From VGCC01 sp044375955 (lineage in GTDB: Bacteria > Actinomycetota > Actinomycetes > S36-B12), in assembly GCA_044375955.1 (NCBI GenBank), contig JBILLS010000016.1:1-38713 (forward strand): a stretch of DNA of 38,713 nt, given 5' to 3'. The number at the start of each line of letters is the position of its first letter. Within the stretch, counting starts at the first letter, position 1. The notes under the pieces are model-generated. The model searched no databases. It had not been told where the DNA came from and saw only the letters and a list, made by a program, of their open reading frames with translations. The translations under genes and the position numbers were made by a program. Below, piece by piece: positions 28,239-36,207 of this stretch.

Positions 28239-28273
28239 TGCCGCTCGGGCGTTGCATGACCGTCCCGCGATGG

Positions 28274-29725
28274 TCAGTCTGACGTGAGTTTGTCGCGGAG
28301 CGCCTGGAGCTTCTCATCCGAGGCCAACGCCGACTCGTCACCATCGCCGTGGGACGAGTAGCTCGTGGCCTCGCCGGACTCCACCGCCGCCGCCTGGTCC
28401 GCCTCGCGTGCGTCCGCGGCCTGCTTGCGGTGGGCTTCCCACCGCGCATGAGCCTCGGCGTACTCCTGCTCCCAGGCGGAGCGCTGGCTCTCGAAGCCGG
28501 CCTTCCACTCGCCCGTCTCCGGGTCGAAGCCCTCGGGGCCGATGTAGTTGCCGGCATCGTCGAACGCGGGAGCCATCCCGTACAGGTAGGGATCGAACTC
28601 GACACTCGCGACGGCGTCGGCCGAGTCATTCGCCTGCTTGAGGGACAACGAGATCCGTCGACGCTCGAGATCGATGTCGATGACCTTCACGTAGAGCTCG
28701 TCACCCACCTGGACGATCTGCTCGGGCATCTCGATGTGACGCTCGGCCAGCTCGGAGATATGGACCAGACCCTCGATTCCCTCATCCACGCGCACGAACG
28801 CACCGAAGGGGACCAACTTGGTGACCTTCCCGGGCACGACCTGGTTGATCTGATGCGTCCGGGCGAAGTGCTGCCACGGATCCTCCTGGGTCGCCTTCAG
28901 GGAGAGCGACACCCGCTCACGATCCATGTCGACGTCGAGGACCTCCACGGTGACTTCCTGTCCGACCTCGACGACCTCGGAGGGATGATCGATGTGCTTC
29001 CAGGAGAGCTCCGAGACGTGGACGAGACCATCCACACCGCCGAGATCCACGAAGGCACCGAAGTTCACGATCGAGGAGACCACGCCGTTGCGAATCTGCC
29101 CCTTCTGCAGGTTGTTCAGGAAGGTGTGGCGAACCTCCGACTGAGTCTGCTCGAGCCAGGCACGACGAGACAACACGACGTTGTTGCGGTTCTTGTCGAG
29201 TTCGATGATCTTGGCCTCGAGGGTCTTGCCTACGTAGGGCTGGAGATCCCGCACCCGACGCATCTCCACAAGGGATGCCGGGAGGAATCCGCGCAAGCCG
29301 ATGTCGAGGATGAGACCACCCTTGACGACCTCGATGACCTGACCCTCGACTACCCCATCCGATTCCTTGACACGCTCGATATCGCCCCACGCGCGCTCGT
29401 ACTGGGCACGCTTCTTGGACAGGATCAGTCGGCCTTCCTTGTCCTCCTTCTGGAGAACCAGGGCCTCCACGCGATCACCGACGTTGACGACCTCCGTGGG
29501 GTCCACGTCGTGCTTGATGGAGAGTTCGCGCGAGGGGATGACGCCCTCGGTCTTGTAGCCGATGTCGAGCAGTACCTCGTCGCGGTCGACTTTGACGATG
29601 GTGCCCTCGACGATGTCTCCGTCGTTGAAGTACTTGATGGTGGCGTCGATTGCTGCGAGGAAGTCCTCCGCCGAGCCGATGTCGTTCACGGCTACCTGGG
29701 CGGTGTTGGTCGTAGGAGCGGTCAT
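28274..29725 (-). CDS. rpsA: 30S ribosomal protein S1
   Basis: Ribosomal protein S1 (483 residues) helps mRNA docking on the 30S subunit. Four S1 RNA-binding domains follow one another from about residue 35 to 365. Visible repeats include VEGTIVKVDRDEVLLDIGYK, VEGQVIEVVKGGLILDIG, FGAFVDLGGVDGLVHVSELS and FGAFVRVDEGIEGLVHISEL. Four domains rather than six is the actinobacterial form. A C-terminal tail of about 110 residues is charged, low in complexity and probably disordered. The frame is open 18 codons upstream, but the ATG at 29725 (MTAPTTN) gives the family start. No clear Shine-Dalgarno site precedes it. Confidence 0.96.
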   Translation of the reverse strand: MTAPTTNTAQVAVNDIGSAEDFLAAIDATIKYFNDGDIVEGTIVKVDRDEVLLDIGYKTEGVIPSRELSIKHDVDPTEVVNVGDRVEALVLQKEDKEGRLILSKKRAQYERAWGDIERVKESDGVVEGQVIEVVKGGLILDIGLRGFLPASLVEMRRVRDLQPYVGKTLEAKIIELDKNRNNVVLSRRAWLEQTQSEVRHTFLNNLQKGQIRNGVVSSIVNFGAFVDLGGVDGLVHVSELSWKHIDHPSEVVEVGQEVTVEVLDVDMDRERVSLSLKATQEDPWQHFARTHQINQVVPGKVTKLVPFGAFVRVDEGIEGLVHISELAERHIEMPEQIVQVGDELYVKVIDIDLERRRISLSLKQANDSADAVASVEFDPYLYGMAPAFDDAGNYIGPEGFDPETGEWKAGFESQRSAWEQEYAEAHARWEAHRKQAADAREADQAAAVESGEATSYSSHGDGDESALASDEKLQALRDKLTSD

Positions 29726-29743
29726 GGAGTAGGGGATCCGGTA

Positions 29744-29749
29744 ACTATG
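29744..29749 (-). promoter_or_regulatory. Weak candidate -10 hexamer of rpsA
   Basis: CATAGT on the minus strand lies 18 bases before the rpsA ATG in the 102-bp gap after polA. It keeps only part of the consensus. The remainder of the gap (29726-29827) is GC-rich with a few short inverted repeats, none convincing as a terminator. Confidence 0.3.
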
Positions 29750-29827
29750 AGTAGGGACGCCCAGCGGCTGCTGAGCCACGTAAGGCTACGGCACCTCTCC
29801 GGACCCCGGGAAATCGGCCCCGGCGGC

Positions 29828-32437
29828 TCAATGGGCGGCTTCGTCCCAGTTTGTGCCGATCCCGACGGTCACCTCGAGGGGTACCCGGAGGTTGGCCGCC
29901 CCGCCCATGCGGTCCCGCAGGATGGCCTCCACCTGGGCAGCCTCCCCCGGGGCAACCTCCACGACCAGTTCATCGTGCACCTGCAGGAGCAGGCGCGAGG
30001 ACAGGCCCATGAGCGCATCAGCGACCCGCACCATGGCGATCTTCACGATGTCCGCGGCCGTGCCCTGGATCGGTGCGTTCAGGGCCATGCGTTCGGCCAT
30101 CTCCCGCCGCTGACGGTTGTCGTGCTGCAGATCCGGCAGATAGCGACGCCTGCCGAACATCGTCTCCGTGAAGCCCGTCGTCCGGGCGTCCTCCACGACA
30201 CCGGCCAGGTAGTCCCGGATGCCTCCGAACCTTTGGAAGTACTCGTCCACGAGCTGCTGTGCTTCCGCCGGTGTGATCCGCAGCTGCTGGGAGAGCCCGA
30301 ATGGCGAGAGCCCGTAGGCGAGGCCGTAGCTCATCGCCTTGATTCGACGACGCATCTCCGCATCGACACGCGACGGAGGCACCCCGAACACGGCGCTGGC
30401 GACGGTCGTGTGGAGATCCTCACCCGATTGGAATGCCTCGATCAGTCCCAGGTCCTCCGACACGTGCGCCATGATGCGCAACTCGATCTGGCTGTAGTCG
30501 GCGGTCATCAGCGACTCGAATCCCTCACCGACGATGAAACAGCGGCGGATGCTCCGCCCTGCATCAGTCCGTACCGGGATGTTCTGCAGGTTCGGATCAC
30601 TACTGGACAGACGACCCGTTGCAGCAACTGTCTGATGGAAGGTCGTGTGGACGCGCCCGTCGTCGGCAATGAGCGGCATGAGACCGTCGACCGTCTGTCG
30701 CAACTTGCTTCGATCCCGCCACGCGAGGATCTCCTCCAGGAGCGGGTCCTCGGTCTGCTCGTAGAGACCCTGCAGTGCCTCCGCGTCCGTGGTGTAGCCG
30801 GTCTTGATCTTCTTCGTCTTCGGAAGACCCCGTTCGCCGAAGAGGATCTCCTGCAACTGCTTCGGTGATCCCATGTTGAAAGGTCGTCCGACGATCTTTT
30901 CCGCGCGGGATTCGCAGGCCCGCATGGCGTCCCCGAACTCACCCGAGAGCACCTCGAGTCCGGTGCGATCCACGCGGATACCGGTGTGCTCCATCCTCGC
31001 GAGGATGAGAGCCACCGGCTGCTCCACATCGATCAGGAGTCCGAGGAGGCCGTCCTGCTCCAGCCGGGGACGAAGGATCCCTTCGAGGTCTGCCACCGCG
31101 GCAGCATCCGTTCCGAGCACCTGATCGTCCGCATCGTCTGAACCGAGCAGGTCCAGCTGCCCCTCACCCGCGTGGTCTCCGCGGACGCGACCCAGAACGC
31201 GTTGCTCGACATCGACGAGGGAGTACGACCGCTGACCCGGCATGGCCAGGTACGCCGCGAGTGCCGTGTCGAAATCGAGACCACGGAGTTCCGAGCCTCG
31301 ACCCAAGAGTGTCCTGGCGCATGACTTCGCGTCATGCATGACCTTGGCGATCTTCGAGGACGACAGGACCGAATCGATCGCCGTCGGATCATCCGTCGCG
31401 ATCGACCCCGTGCCGCGATGGACAGCTGCGCGCGTGATGTCACCGGACACGGCGATCGCCGCGCGAGGACCGCACTCCTCGACGAATCGCTTTCCGGTGA
31501 CGTGCGCAACGGTGATGTCGACGTCGGCCACCGCCACCGCAGGCTCCGAAGCCTCCCCCGCCTGCGGCAACTTGGCCAACCGGTCGCGAAGGGCGGTGAA
31601 CTGCAGTGCCGAGAAGACGTCATCGACGGGTGCCGGCTTCCACCCCGTCCAGGCACAGGATTCCGGACCGGTGGGCAAGGGGACATCGGTGAGAAGCTCG
31701 GTTAATTCGCGATTCAGGAGCACTTGGGCGATCGATGCGCGCAGCGCCTCTCCCACCTTGCCACCGATCTCGTCGGCGTTGTCGACGAGTGACGCCAGGC
31801 TTCCGTAGGTGGTCAACCACTTGACCGCGGTCTTCTCCCCCACCCCCGGGATGCCGGGGAGGTTGTCACTCGGATCTCCCCGGAGTGCGGCGAAGTCCGG
31901 GTACTGCTCGGGCCTCAACCCGTACTTCTCCTGCACGGACGCCGGGGTCATGCGGGCGAGATCCGAGACGCCCTTGCGTGGGTAGAGGACCGTGACCTTG
32001 TCGCTCACGAGCTGGAAGGAATCGCGATCACCCGTGACGATGTCGACGATGAATCCCTCGGCGATGGCCTGGGAGGTCAGTGTGGCGATGATGTCATCCG
32101 CCTCGTAACCCTCGGCCCGATATGTGGCGATCCCCAGGGCGTCCAGCACTTCGTCGATCAATGCGACCTGACCCTTGAATTCCGGAGGTGTGGCACTGCG
32201 CGTTCCCTTGTACTCCGGGAATCGATCGGTACGAAAAGACTTCCGGCTCACGTCGAATGCAACGGCCACGTGGGTGGGCGTCTCTTCCTTCAGCATGTTG
32301 ATCAGCATCGATGTAAAGCCGAAAACCGCATTGGTGGGTTGACCCGTGGTCGTGGAGAAGTTCTCCACTGGCAAGGCGAAGAAGGCGCGGTAGGCCATCG
32401 AGTGCCCGTCGATGAGAAGCAGACGCCGCTCGGACAC
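29828..32437 (-). CDS. polA: DNA polymerase I
   Basis: Pol I (869 residues from GTG at 32437) fills gaps and removes RNA primers. The N-terminal 5'-3' exonuclease is clear (LLLIDGHSMAYRAFFALP, GYEADDIIATL, GVGEKTAVKWL). The middle 3'-5' exonuclease-like domain lacks the DxE motif (the region reads RAAIAVSGD), so proofreading is probably absent, as in other actinobacteria. Polymerase motifs are MTADYSQIELR (near 645), RRRIKAMSYGLAYG (near 698, with Tyr where E. coli has Phe762) and QVHDELVVE (near 818). Two ATG codons lie just upstream, but TACGAT exactly six bases before the GTG and the family N-terminus favour this start. Confidence 0.95.
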   Translation of the reverse strand: MSERRLLLIDGHSMAYRAFFALPVENFSTTTGQPTNAVFGFTSMLINMLKEETPTHVAVAFDVSRKSFRTDRFPEYKGTRSATPPEFKGQVALIDEVLDALGIATYRAEGYEADDIIATLTSQAIAEGFIVDIVTGDRDSFQLVSDKVTVLYPRKGVSDLARMTPASVQEKYGLRPEQYPDFAALRGDPSDNLPGIPGVGEKTAVKWLTTYGSLASLVDNADEIGGKVGEALRASIAQVLLNRELTELLTDVPLPTGPESCAWTGWKPAPVDDVFSALQFTALRDRLAKLPQAGEASEPAVAVADVDITVAHVTGKRFVEECGPRAAIAVSGDITRAAVHRGTGSIATDDPTAIDSVLSSSKIAKVMHDAKSCARTLLGRGSELRGLDFDTALAAYLAMPGQRSYSLVDVEQRVLGRVRGDHAGEGQLDLLGSDDADDQVLGTDAAAVADLEGILRPRLEQDGLLGLLIDVEQPVALILARMEHTGIRVDRTGLEVLSGEFGDAMRACESRAEKIVGRPFNMGSPKQLQEILFGERGLPKTKKIKTGYTTDAEALQGLYEQTEDPLLEEILAWRDRSKLRQTVDGLMPLIADDGRVHTTFHQTVAATGRLSSSDPNLQNIPVRTDAGRSIRRCFIVGEGFESLMTADYSQIELRIMAHVSEDLGLIEAFQSGEDLHTTVASAVFGVPPSRVDAEMRRRIKAMSYGLAYGLSPFGLSQQLRITPAEAQQLVDEYFQRFGGIRDYLAGVVEDARTTGFTETMFGRRRYLPDLQHDNRQRREMAERMALNAPIQGTAADIVKIAMVRVADALMGLSSRLLLQVHDELVVEVAPGEAAQVEAILRDRMGGAANLRVPLEVTVGIGTNWDEAAH

Positions 32438-32443
32438 CCCGGC

Positions 32444-32449
32444 ATCGTA
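32444..32449 (-). promoter_or_regulatory. -10 hexamer of polA (leaderless)
   Basis: TACGAT on the minus strand lies six bases before GTG 32437. It is one half of a back-to-back promoter pair in the 47-bp gap to the thioesterase gene. Confidence 0.6.
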
Positions 32450-32471
32450 TGCGCGCGACATCACCGAGTCC

Positions 32472-32477
32472 TAGGGT
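32472..32477 (+). promoter_or_regulatory. -10 hexamer of the thioesterase gene (leaderless)
   Basis: TAGGGT lies seven bases before the ATG at 32485, with no ribosome site. It is divergent from the polA hexamer, with 22 bp between the two boxes. Confidence 0.55.
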
Positions 32478-32484
32478 GCAGGGC

Positions 32485-32931
32485 ATGGGTGAACAGGACG
32501 AGGATCTTCTCGCCGTCGTGCAGGCATTCGGGATGGGCGATCTCGCTCAGCGCATGGGCCTGACCCTGACGGAGGCCAAGCCTGGCTGTGTGCGAGGCAG
32601 CATGCCCGTGGCGGGGAACACACAACCCTTCGGCTTGCTCCACGGGGGTGCCAGCGCGGTACTCGCCGAGTCCCTCGGCTCGATCGCCGCGGGGATTCAC
32701 GCCGGCTGGGGCACGCTGGTCGTGGGCGTGGACCTCAACTGCACCCACCACCGTGCCGTCCGCGACGGCCACGTCCATGGAACGGCGACGGCCCTCCACG
32801 AGGGGCGCACCGTCGCCTGCTACGACATCCGGATCGTGGACGATGAGGATCGCCCGGTCTGCACCGCCCGGCTCACCTGCCTCCTCCGCCCCGGCCCAGG
32901 GGGCCGGGAGCGTGCGGCTGGACAGGACTAG
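32485..32931 (+). CDS. Hotdog-fold acyl-CoA thioesterase (PaaI/MenI-like)
   Basis: This 148-residue hotdog protein resembles E. coli YdiI/EntH and MenI. The active-site segment QPFGLLHGGASAVLAESLGS (residues 47-66) contains the catalytic Glu62 and the conserved HGG. VGVDLNCTHHRAV follows in the central strand. It may hydrolyse 1,4-dihydroxy-2-naphthoyl-CoA in menaquinone synthesis or act on other acyl-CoAs; sequence alone cannot decide and no men genes are near. Start at ATG 32485, supported by TAGGGT seven bases before. A perfect 12-bp hairpin begins right after its stop codon. Confidence 0.87.
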   Translation: MGEQDEDLLAVVQAFGMGDLAQRMGLTLTEAKPGCVRGSMPVAGNTQPFGLLHGGASAVLAESLGSIAAGIHAGWGTLVVGVDLNCTHHRAVRDGHVHGTATALHEGRTVACYDIRIVDDEDRPVCTARLTCLLRPGPGGRERAAGQD

Positions 32932-32962
32932 CCGTGCCCGATTTGGCCGCAATCGGGCACGG
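32932..32962 (+). terminator. Hairpin terminator after the thioesterase gene
   Basis: A perfect 12-bp stem (CCGTGCCCGATT / AATCGGGCACGG) with a 7-base loop starts at the first base after the thioesterase stop codon. No T-run follows, as is common for GC-rich actinobacterial terminators. It separates the thioesterase gene from the liv promoter. Confidence 0.7.
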
Positions 32963-32979
32963 GTGGCTCCGGGTCTGGG

Positions 32980-32985
32980 TAGGGT
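32980..32985 (+). promoter_or_regulatory. Candidate -10 hexamer of the livHMGF operon
   Basis: TAGGGT fits TANNNT and lies 28 bases before the livH GTG. This leaves a short leader that contains the GGAGG ribosome site at 33005-33009. No clear -35 is seen. Confidence 0.45.
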
Positions 32986-33013
32986 GCTGGAACCCCTGAC
33001 CTCCGGAGGCCAC

Positions 33014-34318
33014 GTGCAGCGTCGCATCGCATCCCGCTGTGGGATGATGCTGGTCGCGCTCGTTGCCCTGTTCGGTGTTGCGGCCATGGTCCCCGCCTCT
33101 GCGGCGGGGGACGCCGTGATCGGCACCCTCACCGGACCCGATGGCTCCCCCGTCGCCGGAGTCGCCATCACGGTCTCCAACGCGGAAGGATTCAGCGGAA
33201 GCGCGACGTCGGACGCACAGGGCGATTTCCGAGTCGAGATCCCCGCCGGCGGGACCTACACGATTGAGATCGACCCCAGCACTCTCCCCGCGGGGATCAG
33301 CCTTGCCAAGCCCGAGGACGCTTCGCGCGAGCTCCTCATCTTGGGCGGCGAGAAGAAGTTGCTCGTTCCACTTGTGTCGGGCGATGGTGGCGGTTCGACG
33401 GAGTCCGGAGCGGCTTCCGGGACAAGTTCCGGCGTCACGGGCCAACAGGTCATCCAACTTCTCGCCGACGGAATCATGCTCGGCATCCTCATCGCTCTCG
33501 GCGCCCTCGGTCTCAACCTGGTCTTCGGCACGACGGGCCTGACCAACTTCGCCCACGGCGAGTTGATCACCCTGGGAGCCTTCGTCGCTCTGCTCTTCAA
33601 CACGGCCGGGCTGCACATCGTCATCGCCGCCCCACTCTCGGTCCTCGTGTGCGCGGTCGTGTTCGGCTGGGGGCAGAACAAGGTGCTGTGGAAACCGCTG
33701 CGCAAGCGCAAGACCGGACTGATCGCAGCGATGATCGTGTCGATCGGCCTGGCCATCGTGCTGCGATACACGGTCTCCCTGTTCTTCGGCAGCGGCCCGC
33801 GCACATACGAGCAGTACGCCGGGCAGGCGGGCATCGACATCGGGCCGTTCTCGACCACGCCCAAGCAGCTGGTCCTCGCGGCCATCGCCGTGGTCCTTCT
33901 CGCCGCTACCGTGGTCTGGGTACAGCGCTCCCGTATCGGAAAGGCCACCAGGGCCGTCTCGGACAACCCGGCCCTGGCATCCGCCACGGGCATCGACGTC
34001 GAACGTGTCATCGCAGTGGTCTGGACGGTGGCCGCCGGCCTCGCCGCCTACGCCGGTATCTACCTCGGCATGACGCAGAACTCCATCTGGAACATGGGGC
34101 AACGCATCCTGCTCGTGCTCTTTGCCGCGGTCATCCTGGGGGGCCTCGGCACCGTGTACGGGGCCCTGGTGGGCGCTCTCGTCGTGGGGGTCTTCATCCA
34201 GCTCACCACGTTGGTCATCCCACCCGAGATGAAGACCGTCGGCGCCCTCTTCCTGATGATCCTCATCCTGCTCGTGCGCCCACAGGGCCTCCTCGGCAGA
34301 CGAGAACGGGTGGGTTGA
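33014..34318 (+). CDS. livH: Branched-chain amino acid type ABC permease LivH with secreted N-terminal domain
   Basis: This permease subunit (434 residues) has an unusual N-terminus. Residues 1-31 form a signal peptide (basic start, hydrophobic core, ASA cleavage site). Residues about 34-121 form a beta-rich domain like carboxypeptidase-regulatory or Cna-B folds (GTLTGPDGSPVAGVAITVSN, SDAQGDFRVEIPAGGTYTIE), and 122-142 is a Gly/Ser linker. From about 143 a standard LivH follows, with LGLNLVFGTTGLTNFAHGEL and the later GTVYGALVGALVVGVFIQL. GTG at 33014 has GGAGG four bases upstream, and starting there yields the signal peptide. It would form the membrane channel with LivM. Substrate is inferred from family only. 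Confidence 0.9.
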   Translation: MQRRIASRCGMMLVALVALFGVAAMVPASAAGDAVIGTLTGPDGSPVAGVAITVSNAEGFSGSATSDAQGDFRVEIPAGGTYTIEIDPSTLPAGISLAKPEDASRELLILGGEKKLLVPLVSGDGGGSTESGAASGTSSGVTGQQVIQLLADGIMLGILIALGALGLNLVFGTTGLTNFAHGELITLGAFVALLFNTAGLHIVIAAPLSVLVCAVVFGWGQNKVLWKPLRKRKTGLIAAMIVSIGLAIVLRYTVSLFFGSGPRTYEQYAGQAGIDIGPFSTTPKQLVLAAIAVVLLAATVVWVQRSRIGKATRAVSDNPALASATGIDVERVIAVVWTVAAGLAAYAGIYLGMTQNSIWNMGQRILLVLFAAVILGGLGTVYGALVGALVVGVFIQLTTLVIPPEMKTVGALFLMILILLVRPQGLLGRRERVG

Positions 34319-34319
34319 C

Positions 34320-35306
34320 ATGGATTGGGCTTTCGTCTTCTCCCAGACCCTCACCCAGGCGCTGGGAATCACGGCCATCATCTACTGCCTCGCCGCAATC
34401 GGTCTCAACCTCCAATTCGGCTACACCGGGCTGCTCAACTTCGGCGTGGTCGCCTTCGTAGCATCGGGCGCCTACGCCATCGGCGTCATCGTCTTGACCT
34501 TCGAGCTCAGCCTGTGGCTCGCGATCCCGGTTGCCATGGGCGTCGCCGTCCTCCTCTCACTGCTCCTGGGTATCCCCACACTCCGATTGCGGGCGGACTA
34601 TCTCGCCATCGTGACCATTGCGGCCAGCGAGCTGCTCCGCTTGACCGTGCGTACCGTTCTCCCGGATTACCTCGGTGGCACCCAGGGACTCAACGGCAAG
34701 ATCGGCCAACAGTTCCACGATCTCAATCCACTTCCCGCAGACTTCGAATCCCTCCCGATCCTCACCTGGACGCGTCAGGACCTCTGGGTCGTGATCGTCG
34801 GGTGGGGTCTCATCGCACTCTTCTCCGTCCTGATGCTGCTTCTCGTGCGCAGCCCGTGGGGACGCGTGGTCAAGGGCATCCGCGAGGACGAGGACGCTGT
34901 CATCTCACTCGGCAAGAACACCTTCGCCTACAAGATGCAGTCCCTGGTCGTCGGCGGCATCATCATGGCGTTCGGTGGCATCCTCTGGGCGGTCGCGAAG
35001 CAATCCGTCCAGCCAGACACATTCGTCCCTGACTTCACGTTCTTCGTCTACACGATCCTCCTTCTCGGCGGGGCCGCGCGGATCCTCGGACCGATCGCCG
35101 GCACGGTCATCTTCTGGTTCCTCCTCGCGGGAATCGGCGAGTTCCTCGGCCAGGCCATCCAGGCAGGCTGGATCGACTTCCTCAAGCCCACCGACGTCGG
35201 CGCGATCCGCTTCATCCTGATGGGCCTCGGCCTGATGATGCTGATGATCTTCCGCCCGCAGGGGATCTTCGGTGACAAGAAGGAGTTGGCCCTCGATGCC
35301 CGCTGA
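34320..35306 (+). CDS. livM: Branched-chain amino acid type ABC permease LivM
   Basis: This is the second permease subunit (328 residues, about eight to nine helices). Family blocks are IGLNLQFGYTGLLNFGVVAF, LSLLLGIPTLRLRADYLAIVTIAASE and the cytosolic coupling region RSPWGRVVKGIREDEDAVISLGKN that contacts the ATPases. MIFRPQGIFGDKKEL near the end is typical. The ATG follows the livH stop after one base, and the end overlaps the start of livG by 11 bp. It is a normal LivM without extra domains. Confidence 0.94.
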   Translation: MDWAFVFSQTLTQALGITAIIYCLAAIGLNLQFGYTGLLNFGVVAFVASGAYAIGVIVLTFELSLWLAIPVAMGVAVLLSLLLGIPTLRLRADYLAIVTIAASELLRLTVRTVLPDYLGGTQGLNGKIGQQFHDLNPLPADFESLPILTWTRQDLWVVIVGWGLIALFSVLMLLLVRSPWGRVVKGIREDEDAVISLGKNTFAYKMQSLVVGGIIMAFGGILWAVAKQSVQPDTFVPDFTFFVYTILLLGGAARILGPIAGTVIFWFLLAGIGEFLGQAIQAGWIDFLKPTDVGAIRFILMGLGLMMLMIFRPQGIFGDKKELALDAR

Positions 35307-36207
35307 ACACTCCGAGGGTCTCGGGCCCCAGGCGCGCGCGACCCAGGCCGCCCTCGCATCCGTCGAACGTCGACCCGGCTCCGCCAAGCCCGACCCCATC
35401 CTCATCGCCGACAACGTCAAGCGGCAGTTCGGCGGCCTAGTGGCCGTCGACGTCGAGCACGTCCAGGTCCAGCGCGGATCGATCACGGCGCTCATCGGAC
35501 CCAACGGTGCGGGAAAGACCACCTTCTTCAACCTCTTGACCGGGTTCGATGCCCCGAACACGGGTGCCTGGACTTTCAATACTCGCCAGGTTGCCGGCAC
35601 CGCCCCCTTCAAGCTCGCCCGCATGGGCATGGTCCGCACCTTCCAGTTGACCAAGGCGCTGTCCCGGATGACGGTCATGGACAACATGCTCCTGGGCGCG
35701 AAAGGCCAGATCGGTGAGCGGTTCCTGTCCTCCTTCATCGCCCCCCTCTGGAAGGGCCAGGAGTCCACCAACCGCGCCCGCGCGGAGGCTCTGCTCGCAC
35801 GGTTCAACCTGGCCGAGAAGTCCGGTGACTTCGCCGGCTCCCTCTCGGGCGGTCAGCGCAAGTTGCTGGAGATGGCGCGTGCCCTGATGTCCGGTCCCGA
35901 ACTCATCATGCTCGACGAGCCCATGGCAGGTGTGAACCCGGCCCTCACCCAGAGCCTCCTGCAGCACATCAAATCGATTCGCGAGGAGGGCACCACAGTC
36001 CTCTTCGTCGAGCACGACATGGACATGGTTCACGACATCAGCGACTGGGTCATCGTCATGGCCCAGGGGCAGATCATCGCGGAAGGACCACCGGACTCGG
36101 TGATGAAGGACCAGGGTGTGATCGACGCCTATCTTGGTGCTCACCACGACAAGCAACTCACCGCGACCGGTGAATCACTGACCGAGAGCCCGGGAGGATC
36201 AGCGTGA
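35296..36207 (+). CDS. livG: Branched-chain amino acid type ABC ATPase LivG
   Basis: LivG (303 residues) is one of the two ATPases of the transporter. Walker A is GPNGAGKT (68-75), the signature is LSGGQRKLLEMARAL, Walker B is LIMLDEPMAGVNP, and the switch histidine lies in VLFVEHDMDMV. About 34 residues precede the ABC fold and some 20 polar residues follow it, longer than E. coli LivG. I choose ATG 35296 (MPAEHSEG), which has AAGGAG ten bases upstream and overlaps livM by 11 bp; another in-frame ATG lies eight codons earlier. Its stop overlaps the livF GTG (GTGA). Confidence 0.93.
   Translation: MPAEHSEGLGPQARATQAALASVERRPGSAKPDPILIADNVKRQFGGLVAVDVEHVQVQRGSITALIGPNGAGKTTFFNLLTGFDAPNTGAWTFNTRQVAGTAPFKLARMGMVRTFQLTKALSRMTVMDNMLLGAKGQIGERFLSSFIAPLWKGQESTNRARAEALLARFNLAEKSGDFAGSLSGGQRKLLEMARALMSGPELIMLDEPMAGVNPALTQSLLQHIKSIREEGTTVLFVEHDMDMVHDISDWVIVMAQGQIIAEGPPDSVMKDQGVIDAYLGAHHDKQLTATGESLTESPGGSA

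Noticed and set aside
28230..28248. CCGAGC-N7-GCTCGG hairpin between rpsA and coaE, considered as a terminator
   Set aside because: The stem is only six pairs and the segment includes the TAGGCT hexamer six bases before coaE, so a promoter explains it better.
28349..30868. Very long open frame antisense to rpsA and polA
   Set aside because: It mirrors the codon periodicity of two real GC-rich genes, has no recognisable domain or ribosome site, and crosses the rpsA/polA boundary.
32873..34381. Long open frame antisense to livH
   Set aside because: Its highly charged low-complexity translation is an antisense artefact; livH has full family motifs and a ribosome site.
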